Below, piece by piece: positions 63,285-64,000 of a stretch of 64,000 nt of DNA. The DNA lies in contig NZ_CP131935.1 in assembly GCF_030704305.1 (NCBI RefSeq), positions 3,658,001-3,722,000 on the forward strand, in the 5' to 3' direction. The stretch is from Massilia sp. R2A-15. Its GTDB lineage: Bacteria > Pseudomonadota > Gammaproteobacteria > Burkholderiales > Burkholderiaceae_D. Each line of letters begins with the position of its first letter. The first letter of the stretch is position 1. Below the pieces are notes generated by a model that was not told the DNA's origin, ran no database searches, and saw only the letters and a program-made list of their open reading frames with translations. The translations under genes and the position numbers were made by a program.

Positions 63285-64000
63285 GCTGGACCGAAGTAGT
63301 CATCGAAATCGCGCGCGACCATGCCGAGGCGTTATCCGACGCCTTGATGGAAGCGGGCGCGCTGTCGGTTTCGGTGGAAGACGCGGACGAAGGCACCGAC
63401 CAGGAAAAGCCGCTGTTCGGCGAACCTGGCATGGAGCCGGCCGAAGCGGCGTGGGACCACAGCCGTGTGGTCGCGCTGACCGATGTCGATGCCGACCAGG
63501 CCGCGATCGTGGCCGAAGCGGCCGCCAGCATCGGCCTGGCCGCGGCGCCCGCGTTCACCACGCGCGACGTGGCTGACGAGGACTGGGTGCGCCTGACGCA
63601 GTCGCAGTTCGCGCCTATCCACATCGGCAAGAACATCTGGGTCGTGCCGAGCTGGCACGAGGCGCCCGATCCGCAGGCGCTGATCCTCGAACTCGATCCG
63701 GGCCTGGCGTTCGGCACCGGCAGCCATCCGACCACCCGCCTGTGCATGGAGTGGCTCGAAGCGCATCCGAAGCCGGGCCAGACGGTCCTCGACTACGGCT
63801 GCGGTTCCGGCATCCTGGCGATGGTCGCCAAGAAGATGGGCGCGGGCGACGTGGCCGGCGTCGATATCGATCCGCAGGCGATCGAGTCGGCGCGCGAGAA
63901 CGCCGCGCGCAACCATGTCGAGATCGACTTCTACCTGCCGGACGATTTCGCCCAGTCGCCCAAGGCGCAGCACGCGACCGGCAAGTTCGACGCGGTGGTC
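63281..64000 (+). CDS. prmA: Ribosomal protein L11 methyltransferase (partial)
   Basis: The first 240 residues are present; the gene runs off the window. The N-terminal substrate-recognition domain is followed by [25 protein letters not shown] and the SAM-binding motif [40 protein letters not shown]. It methylates L11. The ATG overlaps the accC stop (ATGA), as in other betaproteobacteria. Confidence 0.96.
   Translation, partial: MSWTEVVIEIARDHAEALSDALMEAGALSVSVEDADEGTDQEKPLFGEPGMEPAEAAWDHSRVVALTDVDADQAAIVAEAAASIGLAAAPAFTTRDVADEDWVRLTQSQFAPIHIGKNIWVVPSWHEAPDPQALILELDPGLAFGTGSHPTTRLCMEWLEAHPKPGQTVLDYGCGSGILAMVAKKMGAGDVAGVDIDPQAIESARENAARNHVEIDFYLPDDFAQSPKAQHATGKFDAVV

Noticed and set aside
1..64000. 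CRISPR arrays, tRNA or rRNA genes, prophage genes
   Set aside because: No regularly spaced repeat array, no tRNA-like cloverleaf and no phage structural gene was seen. The only repeat arrays are the hairpin families described.

Overview
The window reads as a chromosomal segment of a high-GC betaproteobacterium, most likely of the family Oxalobacteraceae (Massilia, Duganella or Telluria type). This assignment comes from gene content and order: miaB-ybeZ-ybeY-corC-lnt, glyQ-glyS-gmhB-plsC, the rubredoxin/thiD/hemL group, a pyrR-pyrB-pyrC' cluster with a catalytically dead dihydroorotase, a pilGHIJ-chpA twitching chemosensory cluster, and accB-accC-prmA. It is inference, because no rRNA gene or database match is available. 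Nearly all genes are housekeeping. I saw no tRNA, rRNA, prophage or CRISPR array.

Layout. 1-5538: DUF1697 protein, glutathione S-transferase, an orphan sensor kinase, an HDOD protein with a small partner, and a small HTH protein beside an AT-rich gap. 5539-12330: miaB, ybeZ, ybeY, corC and lnt, interrupted by an FAD oxidoreductase. 12435-17750: glyQS, gmhB, acyltransferase, metallopeptidase. 17758-24361 (minus): YcxB-like protein, waaA, waaC, phosphomannomutase, H-NS-like protein, a WecA-type transferase and rfbC, a set for LPS core and O-antigen. 24480-30131: apaH, an acyltransferase, and yqgE-ruvX-pyrR-pyrB-pyrC'. 30311-40869: photolyase, then chpA, pilJ, pilI, pilH and pilG. 40976-46726: rubredoxin, thiD-like gene, hemL, a divergent Nramp protein and a flavin-barrel/GAF pair. 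46731-48210: an accessory patch with an IS110-family element inside a REP-like repeat. 48157-53000: hemerythrin-like protein, LysR, atypical SDR, corA. 51800-59304 (minus): an eight-gene cluster mpl, esterase, ubiC, RNase II, tonB-like, aroE, mtgA and a small protein. 59414-64000: unknown protein, TlpA-like thioredoxin, aroQ, accB, accC, partial prmA.

The most notable finding is the IS110-family element at 46810-48020. Its ends can be set to the base, because the interrupted repeat is restored exactly when the element is removed at a CT core dinucleotide. The non-coding stretch upstream of its recombinase folds on paper into two stem-loops. Each carries a guide-like segment matching respectively the target site and the element's own right end. 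This is the architecture of a programmable bridge RNA, here apparently aimed at the arm of a dispersed REP-like repeat that has further copies in the window.

Two families of dispersed palindromes shape the non-coding DNA. Family A is a 27-bp hairpin with a constant central mismatch. It sits at gene 3' ends and in two cases supplies the last codons of a gene. Family B is a two-hairpin REP-like element of about 90 bp, and it is the target of the IS110 element.
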